NCBI RefSeq assembly: GCF_021412625.1
Contig: NZ_JAKCFI010000021.1
Coordinates: 1-64,000, forward strand
Reading direction: 5' to 3'
DNA: 64,000 nucleotides
Source of the DNA: Myxococcus stipitatus
GTDB lineage: Bacteria; Myxococcota; Myxococcia; Myxococcales; Myxococcaceae
Of the stretch, positions 17,463-25,472 are shown one piece after another. Position 1 is the stretch's first letter; the number at the start of each line of letters is the position of its first letter. Under the pieces are notes generated by a model. It ran no database searches and was not told the DNA's origin. It saw nothing but the letters and a program-made list of their open reading frames with translations. The position numbers and the translations under genes were made by a program.

Positions 17463-17657
17463 TCAGTACGAGCCAGGAGGCTCGGGGCAGACGCCCCCTT
17501 CATCCGTCGGGTCGGGAGGCGGCTTGTCGCCAATCTCCGTCGGGTTCTTGGTGTCCCCCGGCCCCGTCGGAACGATGGGCCGCGACGTCTGCGCCGCCCC
17601 CACCGCGGGTCCCACGAGCACGGCCAACAGCATCCACGTCTTCATGCGAGTCGTCAT
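17463..17657 (-). CDS. Small secreted proline-rich protein
   Basis: 64 residues. MTTRMKTWMLLAVLVGPAVGAAQ is a good signal peptide with cleavage after GAA or nearby. The mature part of about 41 residues is rich in Pro, Thr, Asp and Gly (PTGPGDTKNPTE, PPPDPTDEGG) with one Cys near the end. A GGGAAG ribosome site lies six bases before ATG 17657. No family is recognised. It is divergent from the TetR gene, whose palindromic operator lies between them, so it may be part of that regulon. Confidence 0.6.
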   Translation of the reverse strand: MTTRMKTWMLLAVLVGPAVGAAQTSRPIVPTGPGDTKNPTEIGDKPPPDPTDEGGVCPEPPGSY

Positions 17658-17855
17658 GTCGGACTTCCCGTCCGAGGCGAGCCGGCCCTCCTCGCCTCGA
17701 CGCCGGAACCCACGCGCCCGCCCCCTCCACCTGACGCGCGCCCCCAGGTCCTTGCCGGGCGCAACCATCCCTTGCATCGGGCCCGGGACGCGCCCGCCTC
17801 CCCGCCCTCGGAATCACTGGCGCCCCAGCGCCCCCACCATTACTGAGTGAATTCC

Positions 17856-17872
17856 GGAACGCGGCGCGTTCC
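17856..17872. promoter_or_regulatory. Palindromic operator, probable TetR site
   Basis: Perfect inverted repeat GGAACGC-GGC-GCGTTCC (7-bp arms, 3-bp centre), 43 bp before the TetR start. TetR dimers usually bind such short palindromes in their own promoter. Confidence 0.5.
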
Positions 17873-17878
17873 ATATTG

Positions 17879-17893
17879 GTCCGACGACCGGAC
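17879..17893. promoter_or_regulatory. Second inverted repeat upstream of TetR gene
   Basis: GTCCG, 5-bp centre, CGGAC. It lies between the first palindrome and the ribosome site (GAGGAG, 17902-17907) and may be a second operator. Confidence 0.35.
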
Positions 17894-17914
17894 AGTCTGG
17901 CGAGGAGCGGGTCG

Positions 17915-18553
17915 ATGGCGTCGAAGGTCGCGAGCGAGGTACCGGCCAGGCCGGGGCGTCCTCGCGACAGCACCCGGGACGCGGAGATTCTCGCCGCGGC
18001 GCTCGAGGTGCTCGGCGAGGTGGGCTACGAGCAGCTCACCATGGAGGCCGTGGCGGAGCGGGCGCGCGCGGGCAAGGCGACGCTCTATCGCCGGTGGGAC
18101 TCCAAGGAGGCGCTGACCGTCGATGCGCTCGCCTCCCTGACCTCGCGCGAGCCGCCCTCGGGAGAGGGCATCGGCCTGCGAGAGGACCTGCTCGCCGCCC
18201 TGGGACACCCCGGGGGAGCGCGGACGCAGAGGCTCCAGCGCGTGCTCGGCGGCATGGTGTCCACCGCGTGTGGCCACCCGGAGCTGGCGACGGCCTTCCG
18301 CAAGGAGTGGCTCCAGCGCCAGCGTCAGGCCCTGCGCCGCGCGCTCGAGCGCGCCGTGGAGCGCGGCGAACTGTCCCCCCGTCGGCTGCGCGCGCTGCTC
18401 GCCGGCCGGTGTCCCCCCGTCCTCGACGTGGGCCCCGCGCTCCTCTTCCATCGCTGCCTCATGTCGGGGCAGTCCATCACCGACGGGAGCATCGAGGACG
18501 TCGTGGACCACGTCCTGCTCCCCCTCATCCGCTCCGGCCAGGAGACCCCATGA
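17915..18553 (+). CDS. TetR-family transcriptional repressor
   Basis: 212 residues. The N-terminal HTH is typical: GRPRDSTRDAEILAAALEVLGEVGYEQLTMEAVAERARAGKATLYRRWDSKEAL (about 14-67). The remainder is an all-helical ligand/dimer domain of the broad TetR_C type. ATG 17915 is preceded by GAGGAG at good spacing; an upstream in-frame TTG is not supported. Its stop overlaps the start of the luciferase-like gene as ATGA, so the two are translationally coupled and probably autoregulated through the palindrome at 17856-17872. Ligand unknown. Confidence 0.92.
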   Translation: MASKVASEVPARPGRPRDSTRDAEILAAALEVLGEVGYEQLTMEAVAERARAGKATLYRRWDSKEALTVDALASLTSREPPSGEGIGLREDLLAALGHPGGARTQRLQRVLGGMVSTACGHPELATAFRKEWLQRQRQALRRALERAVERGELSPRRLRALLAGRCPPVLDVGPALLFHRCLMSGQSITDGSIEDVVDHVLLPLIRSGQETP

Positions 18554-19575
18554 GCATCCCCCTCTCCGTCCTCGACCTCGCCCCCATCGGCACGGGCTCC
18601 ACCGGCGCCCAGGCGCTGCGCGACAGCCTCCGGCTCGCCCAGCGCGTGGAGCAGCTGGGCTACCACCGCCTCTGGTACGCGGAGCACCACGGCATGCCCG
18701 GCATCGCCAGCTCCGCGCCCGACCTGGTCATCGCGCACGCCGCGCAGGTGACGTCGCGCATCCGCGTGGGCTCGGGAGGCGTGCTCCTGCCCAACCACTC
18801 GCCGCTCGCCGTGGCGGAGCGCTTCGGCATCCTGGAGTGCCTGCACCCCGGGCGCATCGACCTGGGCCTGGGCCGCGCCCCCGGCGGCGAGCCCGCGACC
18901 TCCTACGCGCTGCGCAGGGACCCGCGCGCCGCCGAGGACTTCCCCTCCGACGTCCAGGAGCTGATGACGCTGTTCGCGGGCAAGCCCGCCGCAGAGGGCG
19001 CCTTCAGCAGCGTGAAGCTCGTGCCGTGCCCGGAGAACGCGCCTCAAATCTGGCTGCTCGGCTCCAGCCTCTTCAGCGCCCAGTTGGCGGCCGTGCTCGG
19101 CCTGCCCTTCGCGTTCGCGCACCACTTCAGCCCCCAGAACACCCTGCCCGCCGTGCGCATCTACCGCGAGCGCTTCGCCAAGGCGGGCCACGCCCACGCG
19201 CCGCGCGTGCTGCTCGCCGTGGGCACCGTGGCGGCGGACACCGAGGCGCGCGCGCGGGACATCGCCAGCTCGCTGGGCCTGACGTGGGTGCGCATCCGCA
19301 CCGGCAAGACGGGCCAGCTGCCCTCCGTGGAGGAGGCGCGTCAGTACCCGTGGACGCCCGAGGAGCGCGCGTTCGCCGACGACTTCCTCTCCACCCAGGT
19401 CATCGGCGACGCGGCCACCGTGCAGGAAGGGCTCCTGCGCCTGGCCCGGGAGGCCCAGGCCGACGAGCTGATGCTCAGCACCATGGTCCACGACATCGAG
19501 GACCGCGTGCGCTCCTACGAGCTGGTGGCGGAGCGCTTCGGGCTCACCGACACGGCCCGGCCCCAGGCCCGCTGA
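18550..19575 (+). CDS. LLM-class (luciferase-like) flavin-dependent monooxygenase
   Basis: 341 residues. Begins LSVLDLAPIGTGSTGAQALRDSLRLAQRVEQLGYHRLWYAEHHGMPGIASSAP, the signature of the MsnO8/YhbW group of bacterial luciferase-family oxidoreductases, followed by VGSGGVLLPNHSPLAVAERFGILE and GRIDLGLGRAPG. These enzymes use FMNH2 from a reductase to oxygenate small molecules. No reductase gene is adjacent; one flavin reductase-like gene is at 3522-4073. Coupled to the TetR gene by a 4-nt overlap, so the repressor likely controls its expression in response to the substrate. Confidence 0.92.
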   Translation: MSIPLSVLDLAPIGTGSTGAQALRDSLRLAQRVEQLGYHRLWYAEHHGMPGIASSAPDLVIAHAAQVTSRIRVGSGGVLLPNHSPLAVAERFGILECLHPGRIDLGLGRAPGGEPATSYALRRDPRAAEDFPSDVQELMTLFAGKPAAEGAFSSVKLVPCPENAPQIWLLGSSLFSAQLAAVLGLPFAFAHHFSPQNTLPAVRIYRERFAKAGHAHAPRVLLAVGTVAADTEARARDIASSLGLTWVRIRTGKTGQLPSVEEARQYPWTPEERAFADDFLSTQVIGDAATVQEGLLRLAREAQADELMLSTMVHDIEDRVRSYELVAERFGLTDTARPQAR

Positions 19576-19591
19576 GCCCACGGCGCGCGCG

Positions 19592-20815
19592 CTACTTCAA
19601 GAGGTAGCGCGCCTCGAAGCCGGCGAAGAGGTCCAGGTACTGCTCCAGGTAGCGGGTGAGCAGGAAGTGGTTCTTCACCGTCTCGCGGCCCCGCTGTCCC
19701 ATCGTCTCCCGGAGCTTCGGGTCCCGGAGGAGCTGGACGATGCGCTCGGCGCACTGCTCGACGGTGTCGACGAGGAAGCCGTTGTACCCGTCCCGTATCT
19801 GGTGGCGGATGCCCCCCACGTTGCCACCGATGACGGGCGTGCCCTTCCACATCGCCTCCGCCACCGTGAGCCCGAAGCCCTCGCGCAGCGACTTCTGGAG
19901 CACCACCGCGGCGCGGCGCTGGAGCGCGTTGACGAGCGCGGTGTCCTCGCGGATGAGCAGGATGACGCGCTCCTCCTGGTGCCGCAGCAGCTCGCCATAG
20001 ACCTCCTGTCCCTCCGGGTCGTCGTTGGCCAGGTTGCCCAGCAGCACCAGCGTGCAGGGCACCTCGCGCCGCGCGAGCTCGAAGGCCCGCACCACGCCCT
20101 CCGGGTCCTTCCACCGGTCGAAGCGCGACACCTGCACCACCAGCGGCAGGTCGGTGGGAATGCAGTGGCGCGCCAGCCGCTCGTCGACCTCCTCCTCCGA
20201 CAGCTCCCGGTTCTTGATGGAGAACGGGTCGATGGCTGGCATGAAGAAGCGCTGGGGGGTCCTGAGCGCCCGCGCGTACTCCGGGATGCTGAACACGGCC
20301 GCGTCGTAGTCGTCGACGAAGGGCCGCAGGTAGTCCCAGACCTCGGGCGTCGGCTGGGACAGGTCCAGGTGGCAGCGCCATATCCACGGTCCGCGCTTGC
20401 GGCTGTGGCGAACGAGCGGCAACGGCTGCGGGTCGTGGACGATGACCCGGTCGTGGTCCAGCAGGTTGCGCACCGCGTTCTGGTAGACGACCTCCTCGTA
20501 GATGTCGCGCTTGAGCCGCGTGAAGCGGATGCACCCGCCCTGGAGCGCGTTGTGCATCTTCTTCGTGATGCTGAAGAAGTCGGGAGGCCCCTGGATGGCG
20601 CGCCATTCGGTGAGCAGCCCCACGCTGTTCATCAACAGCGTGAGTGGCGACAGGAGCTCCACCACGCCACCGCCGTAGTACGTGGAGTTGACGTGGGCCA
20701 CCCGCAGGTCCTGGAGCGGAAACGCCTTGGCGAGGATGCGATCCACCGCCTCCGCGCCGATGAGGGGCGCGTAGTCCTCGACCCGCACGAGCTGGTGATC
20801 GCTGGAGGGAGACAT
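19592..20815 (-). CDS. treT: Trehalose synthase, GT4 glycosyltransferase (TreT-like)
   Basis: 407 residues with a GT-B fold. N-terminal HVNSTYYGGGVVELLSPLTLLMNSVGL and FFSITKKMHNALQGG are characteristic of TreT/trehalose phosphorylase-type enzymes. The GT4 acceptor/donor part has VVQVSRFDRWKDPEGVVRAF, then the E-x7-E motif as SLREGFGLTVAEAMWKGTPVIGGNVGGI. TreT makes trehalose from a nucleotide-glucose and glucose. Trehalose is a compatible solute that accumulates in myxobacterial spores, so a stress or development role is plausible but inferred. ATG 20815 begins a few residues before the conserved VRVEDYAPLIG region. Confidence 0.88.
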   Translation of the reverse strand: MSPSSDHQLVRVEDYAPLIGAEAVDRILAKAFPLQDLRVAHVNSTYYGGGVVELLSPLTLLMNSVGLLTEWRAIQGPPDFFSITKKMHNALQGGCIRFTRLKRDIYEEVVYQNAVRNLLDHDRVIVHDPQPLPLVRHSRKRGPWIWRCHLDLSQPTPEVWDYLRPFVDDYDAAVFSIPEYARALRTPQRFFMPAIDPFSIKNRELSEEEVDERLARHCIPTDLPLVVQVSRFDRWKDPEGVVRAFELARREVPCTLVLLGNLANDDPEGQEVYGELLRHQEERVILLIREDTALVNALQRRAAVVLQKSLREGFGLTVAEAMWKGTPVIGGNVGGIRHQIRDGYNGFLVDTVEQCAERIVQLLRDPKLRETMGQRGRETVKNHFLLTRYLEQYLDLFAGFEARYLLK

Positions 20816-21075
20816 CGTCCGCGGAGCGTGTCCACCCCGGAGCCATCCCCCAAGGGCCCCGCACTCCGAGCCGCCGCTCCTGTTCACCAGCGGAACGAAG
20901 CGCCGCGCGCCTGAGGCCCCGAGGCCACGCCAGCGTGGTCCCGTGGACACGACGGACTCCCGGCGCGAGCCCCCATCGGCGCGCCCCCTCGGGAGAAGCC
21001 CGTGGCCCACCTCTTGCTCCCACATGAGCCCACGTGGGTCGCCGCTTCGCCCACGCCCTCGCTCCTGGAGCCAGC

Positions 21076-21924
21076 ATGTCGAAGTCTCCGCTTCCGCGTC
21101 ATTCGTGCATCGGACTGGTCACCGCCCTCCTCGTCGTCGCGGGACATGCGCTCGGCGCGCCCGCGTCGAACCCCGCCCAGGTCCCGCCCGCGCCGAAGTC
21201 CTGCTTCCTGTTGATGGACCTGGCCACGGGCGAGGTGACGCGCTCCGGCGGGGCCCTTTGCGCCACGCGCCTGCCCCCCGCGTCCACGTTCAAGATTCCC
21301 CACGCGCTCATCGCGCTGGAGACGGGCGTGGTGGCGCGAGTCGACGACCTCCACAAGTGGGATGGGACGAAGCACTCCGTGGAGATGTGGAACCAGGACC
21401 AGACGCTGGACACCGCGATGCGCCGCTCCGCGCTCTGGGTCTTCCAGGGCACGGCGAGGAAGATTGGCCGCGAGCGCATGGAGGCGTGGCTGAAGCGCTT
21501 CCACTACGGCACCGAGGATGCCTCGGGGGACATCACCCGCTTCTGGCTCGGAGGCCCGCTGCGCATCTCCCCGGACGAGCAGCTCGAGTTCCTCGCGCGC
21601 TTCTATCGGAACGAGCTGCCGGTGCGGCCCGAGGTCTCCGCCGCCGTCAAGGCGATGCTGGTGCACGGCCCCACCACGGTCGCCAGCGTCCGCGCCGGCA
21701 TCAACCTGGGCGGCCCCTGGAAGGACGGCGCCGTGCTGAGCGCCAAGACGGGCTGGTTCCTCGACACGTCGGGCGACGTCACCTGGCTGGTGGGCCACGT
21801 GGCCTCGCCCAGGGGACGCCACCTCTTCGTCAGCGCGGTGCGGTCCCCGCCCGGAGAGAGCCCCTCGCGGCCTCCCGCACTCGTCGCGGCCATCGACGCG
21901 CTGAAGGCCCACGGGCTGCTCTGA
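21076..21924 (+). CDS. Class D (OXA-like) beta-lactamase
   Basis: 282 residues with a signal peptide (hydrophobic stretch CIGLVTALLVVAGHALGAPA), so periplasmic. Nucleophile motif PASTFKIPHALIALE (S-T-F-K) and the KTG motif SAKTGWFLDTSG are intact, and WNQDQTLDTAMRRSALWVFQ corresponds to the S-x-V segment with Leu as last residue. The YGN motif reads YGT (FHYGTEDASGDITRFWLGG). The fold is thus clearly OXA, and the Ser and Lys needed for acylation and the carbamylated base are present, but two secondary motif positions differ. ATG 21076 follows GGAG at 21067-21070. It diverges from treT and is probably an intrinsic chromosomal enzyme, not a cassette (no attC-like or IS sequence nearby). Confidence 0.88.
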   Translation: MSKSPLPRHSCIGLVTALLVVAGHALGAPASNPAQVPPAPKSCFLLMDLATGEVTRSGGALCATRLPPASTFKIPHALIALETGVVARVDDLHKWDGTKHSVEMWNQDQTLDTAMRRSALWVFQGTARKIGRERMEAWLKRFHYGTEDASGDITRFWLGGPLRISPDEQLEFLARFYRNELPVRPEVSAAVKAMLVHGPTTVASVRAGINLGGPWKDGAVLSAKTGWFLDTSGDVTWLVGHVASPRGRHLFVSAVRSPPGESPSRPPALVAAIDALKAHGLL

Positions 21925-21951
21925 AGCGCGGGCCCCGCGTCCTCGCCAGCC

Positions 21952-23238
21952 TCAGGTCCCCTCGCGCCACGCGGCCAGCTCCCGCGCCTGCGCCCCGGTG
22001 GGCGCGTCGTGCTTCACGCCCAGGCGCCGCAGCTCGAGGCCGGCGAGGGTCTCGACCAGCGGCCGCGGGACGGCATGGACGTCTCGCGTCAGCGCCCCGG
22101 CGTGCTCCACCAGCCACGCGGCCACCAGCGCCTGGTGGGCACAGGCCCAGTCACGCGCCTGGGACGGAAGGTGGCCCGCGCGCTCCTGGCGGAGCGGATG
22201 CCCTCCGGCGAGCACCGTGAGCCGACGGCCATCCTTCAGCGTGTGCGCCTCCACACCGTCGCCCACGACGACCCGGCGCCGGGTCAGCCGCGCCAGCGCC
22301 TCTCCATCCAGCGCCGAGCGGCGGGCGCTGACGTTGGCCACGACGGCGCCATCCTTCATCTTCTCGAAGTGCTCGGCGCGCAGGGCATGGGACACGTCCG
22401 AGGTGACGCAGAAGACCTCCCCGCGCCGCGAGGCCTCGCGCAGGGGCAGCACCCGGAAGCCCTCCAGCGCCGCCTCCAGCGCGGCGGGAGGCTCGAACTC
22501 CGCCACCACCACCTCCGCGCCCTCCGCCCGCGCGCGCCGGGCCACGCGCTGGCCCATGTCCCCATAGCCCACGACGACGACGACCCGGCCCGCGAGCGGC
22601 GCCTCCAGCACGGCGCGCAGCGCGCCGAGCTCCGCGTCGTGCGAGCGCCACGTGCGCGCCTCGCCCACCGCGATGACGGGGTGGCCGAGCACGCCGGCCC
22701 GGGCCAGCGCTCGCAGCCGGTGCGCCCCGGACACCGTCTCCTCCGTGCTCCCGAGCACGTGCGGAAGCAGCTCCCGGCGCCGCGTGTGCAGCACGCCCAC
22801 CACCTCCGCGCCTTCCTCCAGGATGAGCTGGGGCCGCGTCTCCACGAGCGCCTGGACGTGACGCGAGGACGTCTCCGTGTCCGCGTCCCGGCGCGCGAAG
22901 GTGGAGATGCCATGGTCCACCACCAGCGCGGCGGCGACGTCGTCCTCGGTCACCGCGGGACGCGAGGCTCCCAGACACACCTGGGCTCCGCCCGCCTTCA
23001 GCGTCACCATCAGCAGGGCCGTCTGCGCGGTGACGGGGAGACAGGCCGCCACGCGCACGCCCTGGAGCGGCGCGCGCTTCGCGAACCGTTCCCGGAGCCC
23101 CCGCAGCAACGGCAGGTCGCGCGCGGCGGCGCGCATGCGGCGACGCCCCTCTCCCGCCAGCGACGCGTCACGAATGTCATGGAGGACGACGGGACGGGAG
23201 CGCTGTGTCCGCTGCTTCGGACGGACGACCTTGGCCAT
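21952..23238 (-). CDS. Adenosylhomocysteinase-like protein lacking catalytic residues
   Basis: 428 residues, normal AHCY length. The NAD-binding core is well preserved: VVVGYGDMGQRVARRARAEGAEVVVAEFEP (about 221-250), then VFCVTSDVSHALRAEHFEKMKDGAVVANVSA. The substrate domain has LPVTAQTALLMVTLKAGGAQV, TEDDVAAAL and GSTEETVSGAHRL. But catalytic positions are lost: the conserved NDSVTKxxFDN segment (Lys and Asp) is replaced by AVGEARTWRSHD, the GHFD histidine region reads SARRSALD, the ILDDGGD aspartate is Glu, and the C-terminal KPDHYRY tail is absent. It is therefore probably not a working SAH hydrolase. It follows metK on the same strand (124-nt gap). A SAH- or NAD-sensing role is conjecture. 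ATG 23238 chosen over upstream 23334. Confidence 0.8.
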   Translation of the reverse strand: MAKVVRPKQRTQRSRPVVLHDIRDASLAGEGRRRMRAAARDLPLLRGLRERFAKRAPLQGVRVAACLPVTAQTALLMVTLKAGGAQVCLGASRPAVTEDDVAAALVVDHGISTFARRDADTETSSRHVQALVETRPQLILEEGAEVVGVLHTRRRELLPHVLGSTEETVSGAHRLRALARAGVLGHPVIAVGEARTWRSHDAELGALRAVLEAPLAGRVVVVVGYGDMGQRVARRARAEGAEVVVAEFEPPAALEAALEGFRVLPLREASRRGEVFCVTSDVSHALRAEHFEKMKDGAVVANVSARRSALDGEALARLTRRRVVVGDGVEAHTLKDGRRLTVLAGGHPLRQERAGHLPSQARDWACAHQALVAAWLVEHAGALTRDVHAVPRPLVETLAGLELRRLGVKHDAPTGAQARELAAWREGT

Positions 23239-23362
23239 GCGTGAGAGGACCTCGGAGTCGAGCCGGGAAACGAAAACGCGCCCGCCCCTCGGGGAGAGGG
23301 ACAGGCGCGTGGACGGCGCGAGGACACGCGTCACGAGGGCGCGTGCCTACCCACCGGAGGCG

Positions 23363-24544
23363 TCAGACGGCCTTCAGGCGGCTGGAGCCAGCGGGGCCGC
23401 TGGCTGCCTCCTTGAGCGCGTCCTTGCGGTCCGTGCGCTCCCAGGTGAAGTCCTTCTCCGTGCGGCCGAAGTGACCGTACGCGGCGGTCTTCTGGTAGAT
23501 GGGCCGCAGCAGGTCCAGCTGCTCGGTAATTTCGCGCGGCTTGAGGCCGAACGTGGCGCGGATGGCCTGGGCGATGCGCGCCTCGGGCACCGTGCCCGTG
23601 CCGAACGTCTCCACCATCACGCTGACCGGGTCGGCCACGCCAATGGCGTAGGACACCTGCACCTCGCAGCGACGGGCCAGGCCCGCGGCCACCACGTTCT
23701 TGGCGATGTAGCGCCCCATGTACGCCGCGGAGCGGTCCACCTTGGACGGGTCCTTGCCGCTGAAGGCGCCGCCACCGTGACGGCCCATGCCGCCGTAGGT
23801 GTCGACGATGATCTTCCGGCCCGTGACGCCCGAGTCGCCCATGGGGCCACCCACCACGAACCGGCCCGTGGGGTTGATGAAGAACTTGGTCTTGTTGTCG
23901 ATGAGCTTCTTCGGCAGCGCCTTCGCGATGACGTCCTCGCGGATGGCCTCCTGGATCTTCTTGTTGGAGACCTCCTCGGAGTGCTGCGTGGACACCACCA
24001 CCGCGTCGATGCGCACCGGGCGGCCGTCGCGGTACTCCACCGTCACCTGGCTCTTGCCGTCCGGACGGATCCAGTCGTGCTGCTTGCGCCGCGCGTCCGC
24101 CAGCTTGCGGGTCAGCGCGTGGGCGTAGTGCAGCGGGGCGGGCATCAGCTCCGACGTCTCGTCGCACGCGAAGCCGAACATCATGCCCTGGTCGCCGGCG
24201 CCCTGCTCCTTCTTGTTGTCCACGCCCCGGGCGATGTCCTGGCTCTGGCCCTCGATGGCCACCATGACGCCGCAGGTGTTGCCGTCGTAGCCCATGGAGC
24301 TGTCGGTGTAGCCAATCCGACAGATGGTGCCGCGCACGATGCGCGGGATGTCCACGTAGGTGTTCGTGGTCACCTCGCCCGCGACGATGGCGAGGCCCGT
24401 CTTGACGAGCGTCTCCACCGCGACGCGCGCCTGCGGGTCCTTGGCGATGATGGCGTCGAGCACACCGTCGGAGATCTGGTCGGCGATCTTGTCCGGGTGG
24501 CCCTCGGTGACGGATTCGGACGTGAACAGGAAATCGGTAGGCAT
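23363..24544 (-). CDS. metK: S-adenosylmethionine synthetase
   Basis: 393 residues, full length. Contains SVTEGHPDKIADQISDG (ATP/Mg), the GAGDQGMMFGFACDET loop, and the P-loop-like GGGAFSGKDPSKVDRSAAY, all intact. Makes SAM from methionine and ATP. It lies upstream of the adenosylhomocysteinase-like gene, so the two may form a methyl-cycle pair. The leader carries two short palindromes (24550-24563 and 24605-24616) and a plausible promoter. Confidence 0.97.
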   Translation of the reverse strand: MPTDFLFTSESVTEGHPDKIADQISDGVLDAIIAKDPQARVAVETLVKTGLAIVAGEVTTNTYVDIPRIVRGTICRIGYTDSSMGYDGNTCGVMVAIEGQSQDIARGVDNKKEQGAGDQGMMFGFACDETSELMPAPLHYAHALTRKLADARRKQHDWIRPDGKSQVTVEYRDGRPVRIDAVVVSTQHSEEVSNKKIQEAIREDVIAKALPKKLIDNKTKFFINPTGRFVVGGPMGDSGVTGRKIIVDTYGGMGRHGGGAFSGKDPSKVDRSAAYMGRYIAKNVVAAGLARRCEVQVSYAIGVADPVSVMVETFGTGTVPEARIAQAIRATFGLKPREITEQLDLLRPIYQKTAAYGHFGRTEKDFTWERTDRKDALKEAASGPAGSSRLKAV

Positions 24545-24549
24545 GTCGG

Positions 24550-24563
24550 CTCTGTGTGCAGAG
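24550..24563 (-). promoter_or_regulatory. Short hairpin in metK leader
   Basis: CTCTG-TGTG-CAGAG on the plus strand, a 5-bp stem with 4-nt loop ending six bases before the metK start codon, where it could hide the ribosome site. It does not match any SAM or SAH riboswitch consensus known to me. Confidence 0.3.
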
Positions 24564-24604
24564 GGGGGCGCCGTGCCAAGAACAGGCAGGCGCGCGAGGG
24601 TCGG

Positions 24605-24633
24605 ACACTAAAGTGTGGTCCTAGGGGAGTCAA
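24605..24633 (-). promoter_or_regulatory. Possible metK promoter with palindrome
   Basis: On the minus strand TTGACT (24633-24628) is followed, at 17 bp, by TAGTGT (24610-24605), which also forms half of the palindrome ACACT-AA-AGTGT (24605-24616). The -35 is good, the -10 weak. Confidence 0.35.
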
Positions 24634-24794
24634 ACGCCCAAAGGGGCAGATTCATTCGGCCAGTGGACGCTCACGGAGGGCAGCCGGGCACACACGGCGC
24701 GGCCGCCGACCATCCGATGGTGAATTTCGCGAGGCACGCCGCGGTCTCCTGGGCTAACAGAACGCCGAGCCTTCCCTCCGGAGACACGCCCGAC

Positions 24795-25364
24795 ATGAAC
24801 GCCCGCTTCCGTACCCTCTCCCTCCTGGCCGCCCTCTGCCTCGCCGTCCCCGCGCTCGCGGCGCCGAAGGAGGACGCTGTCGCCAAGCCGGTGAAGACGG
24901 TGGTGCAGTCCGTGCGCTACGAGCGGGACGCCGCCGCGCTCAAGCACTTCGGCGGCGAGGAGCAGGGGAAGTTCCTGCTGGGCGACTCGTGGGACAAGGG
25001 CACGGACGCGCAGCGCAAGGAGTTCGTCAGCCTGTTCCAGGGCCTGTTCGCGAAGCTCGCCTTCCCCCGCGTGCGGGAGAACTTCAAGAACCTGGACTCC
25101 ATCACCTACGAGCCCTCGCAGGTGCAGGGCAACGAGGCCACGGTGGACTCCACCGTCTTCATCAAGCACCCGCTGAAGACGCAGGAGATGAAGCTGAAGT
25201 ACCGCCTGGTGAAGGAGGCGAGCGCGTGGAAGGTGGTGGACGTGACGGTGCTCGGCTCGTCCATGCTCCAGGACATCCGCGACACGCAGGTGCAGCCGCT
25301 GCTCCAGCAGGGCGGGTGGGACCTGCTGCTGGGCCGCATGCGCCAGGAGCTGGCGAAGAAGTAG
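24795..25364 (+). CDS. MlaC-type phospholipid-binding periplasmic protein
   Basis: 189 residues with a clear signal peptide (MNARFRTLSLLAALCLAVPALAAP). The mature part fits the MlaC/Ttg2D family: a helical N-terminus with LLGDSWDKGTDAQRKEFVSLFQGLFAKLAF, then a beta-sheet part (ATVDSTVFIKHPLKTQEMKLKYRLVKEASAWKVVDVTVLGSSML). MlaC carries phospholipids between outer and inner membrane in the Mla system, but no mlaABDEF genes are adjacent. Instead it precedes a Gcr-like membrane protein and an MMPL exporter, an arrangement reminiscent of HpnM/HpnN-type lipid transport pairs. Start ATG 24795 begins the signal peptide. Confidence 0.85.
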   Translation: MNARFRTLSLLAALCLAVPALAAPKEDAVAKPVKTVVQSVRYERDAAALKHFGGEEQGKFLLGDSWDKGTDAQRKEFVSLFQGLFAKLAFPRVRENFKNLDSITYEPSQVQGNEATVDSTVFIKHPLKTQEMKLKYRLVKEASAWKVVDVTVLGSSMLQDIRDTQVQPLLQQGGWDLLLGRMRQELAKK

Positions 25365-25387
25365 CCGCCGTCCCCCCTGTCGGCGGC
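25364..25387 (+). terminator. Hairpin at 3' end of MlaC-like gene
   Basis: GCCGCCG (25364-25370) pairs perfectly with CGGCGGC (25381-25387) over a 10-nt loop, starting on the last base of the stop codon. No T-run, so termination is uncertain. Confidence 0.35.
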
Positions 25388-25472
25388 CAGGCCACCGGGC
25401 CATCGGTCGTCGGAGGGGTTCCGAGGGGGCGAAGCCTGACGTAGGCTCGCCCCTTCCCGCTGACTTCGGCCG

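Noticed and set aside
24545..24660. SAM or SAH riboswitch before metK
   Set aside because: No match to the conserved cores I know; only small palindromes are present.
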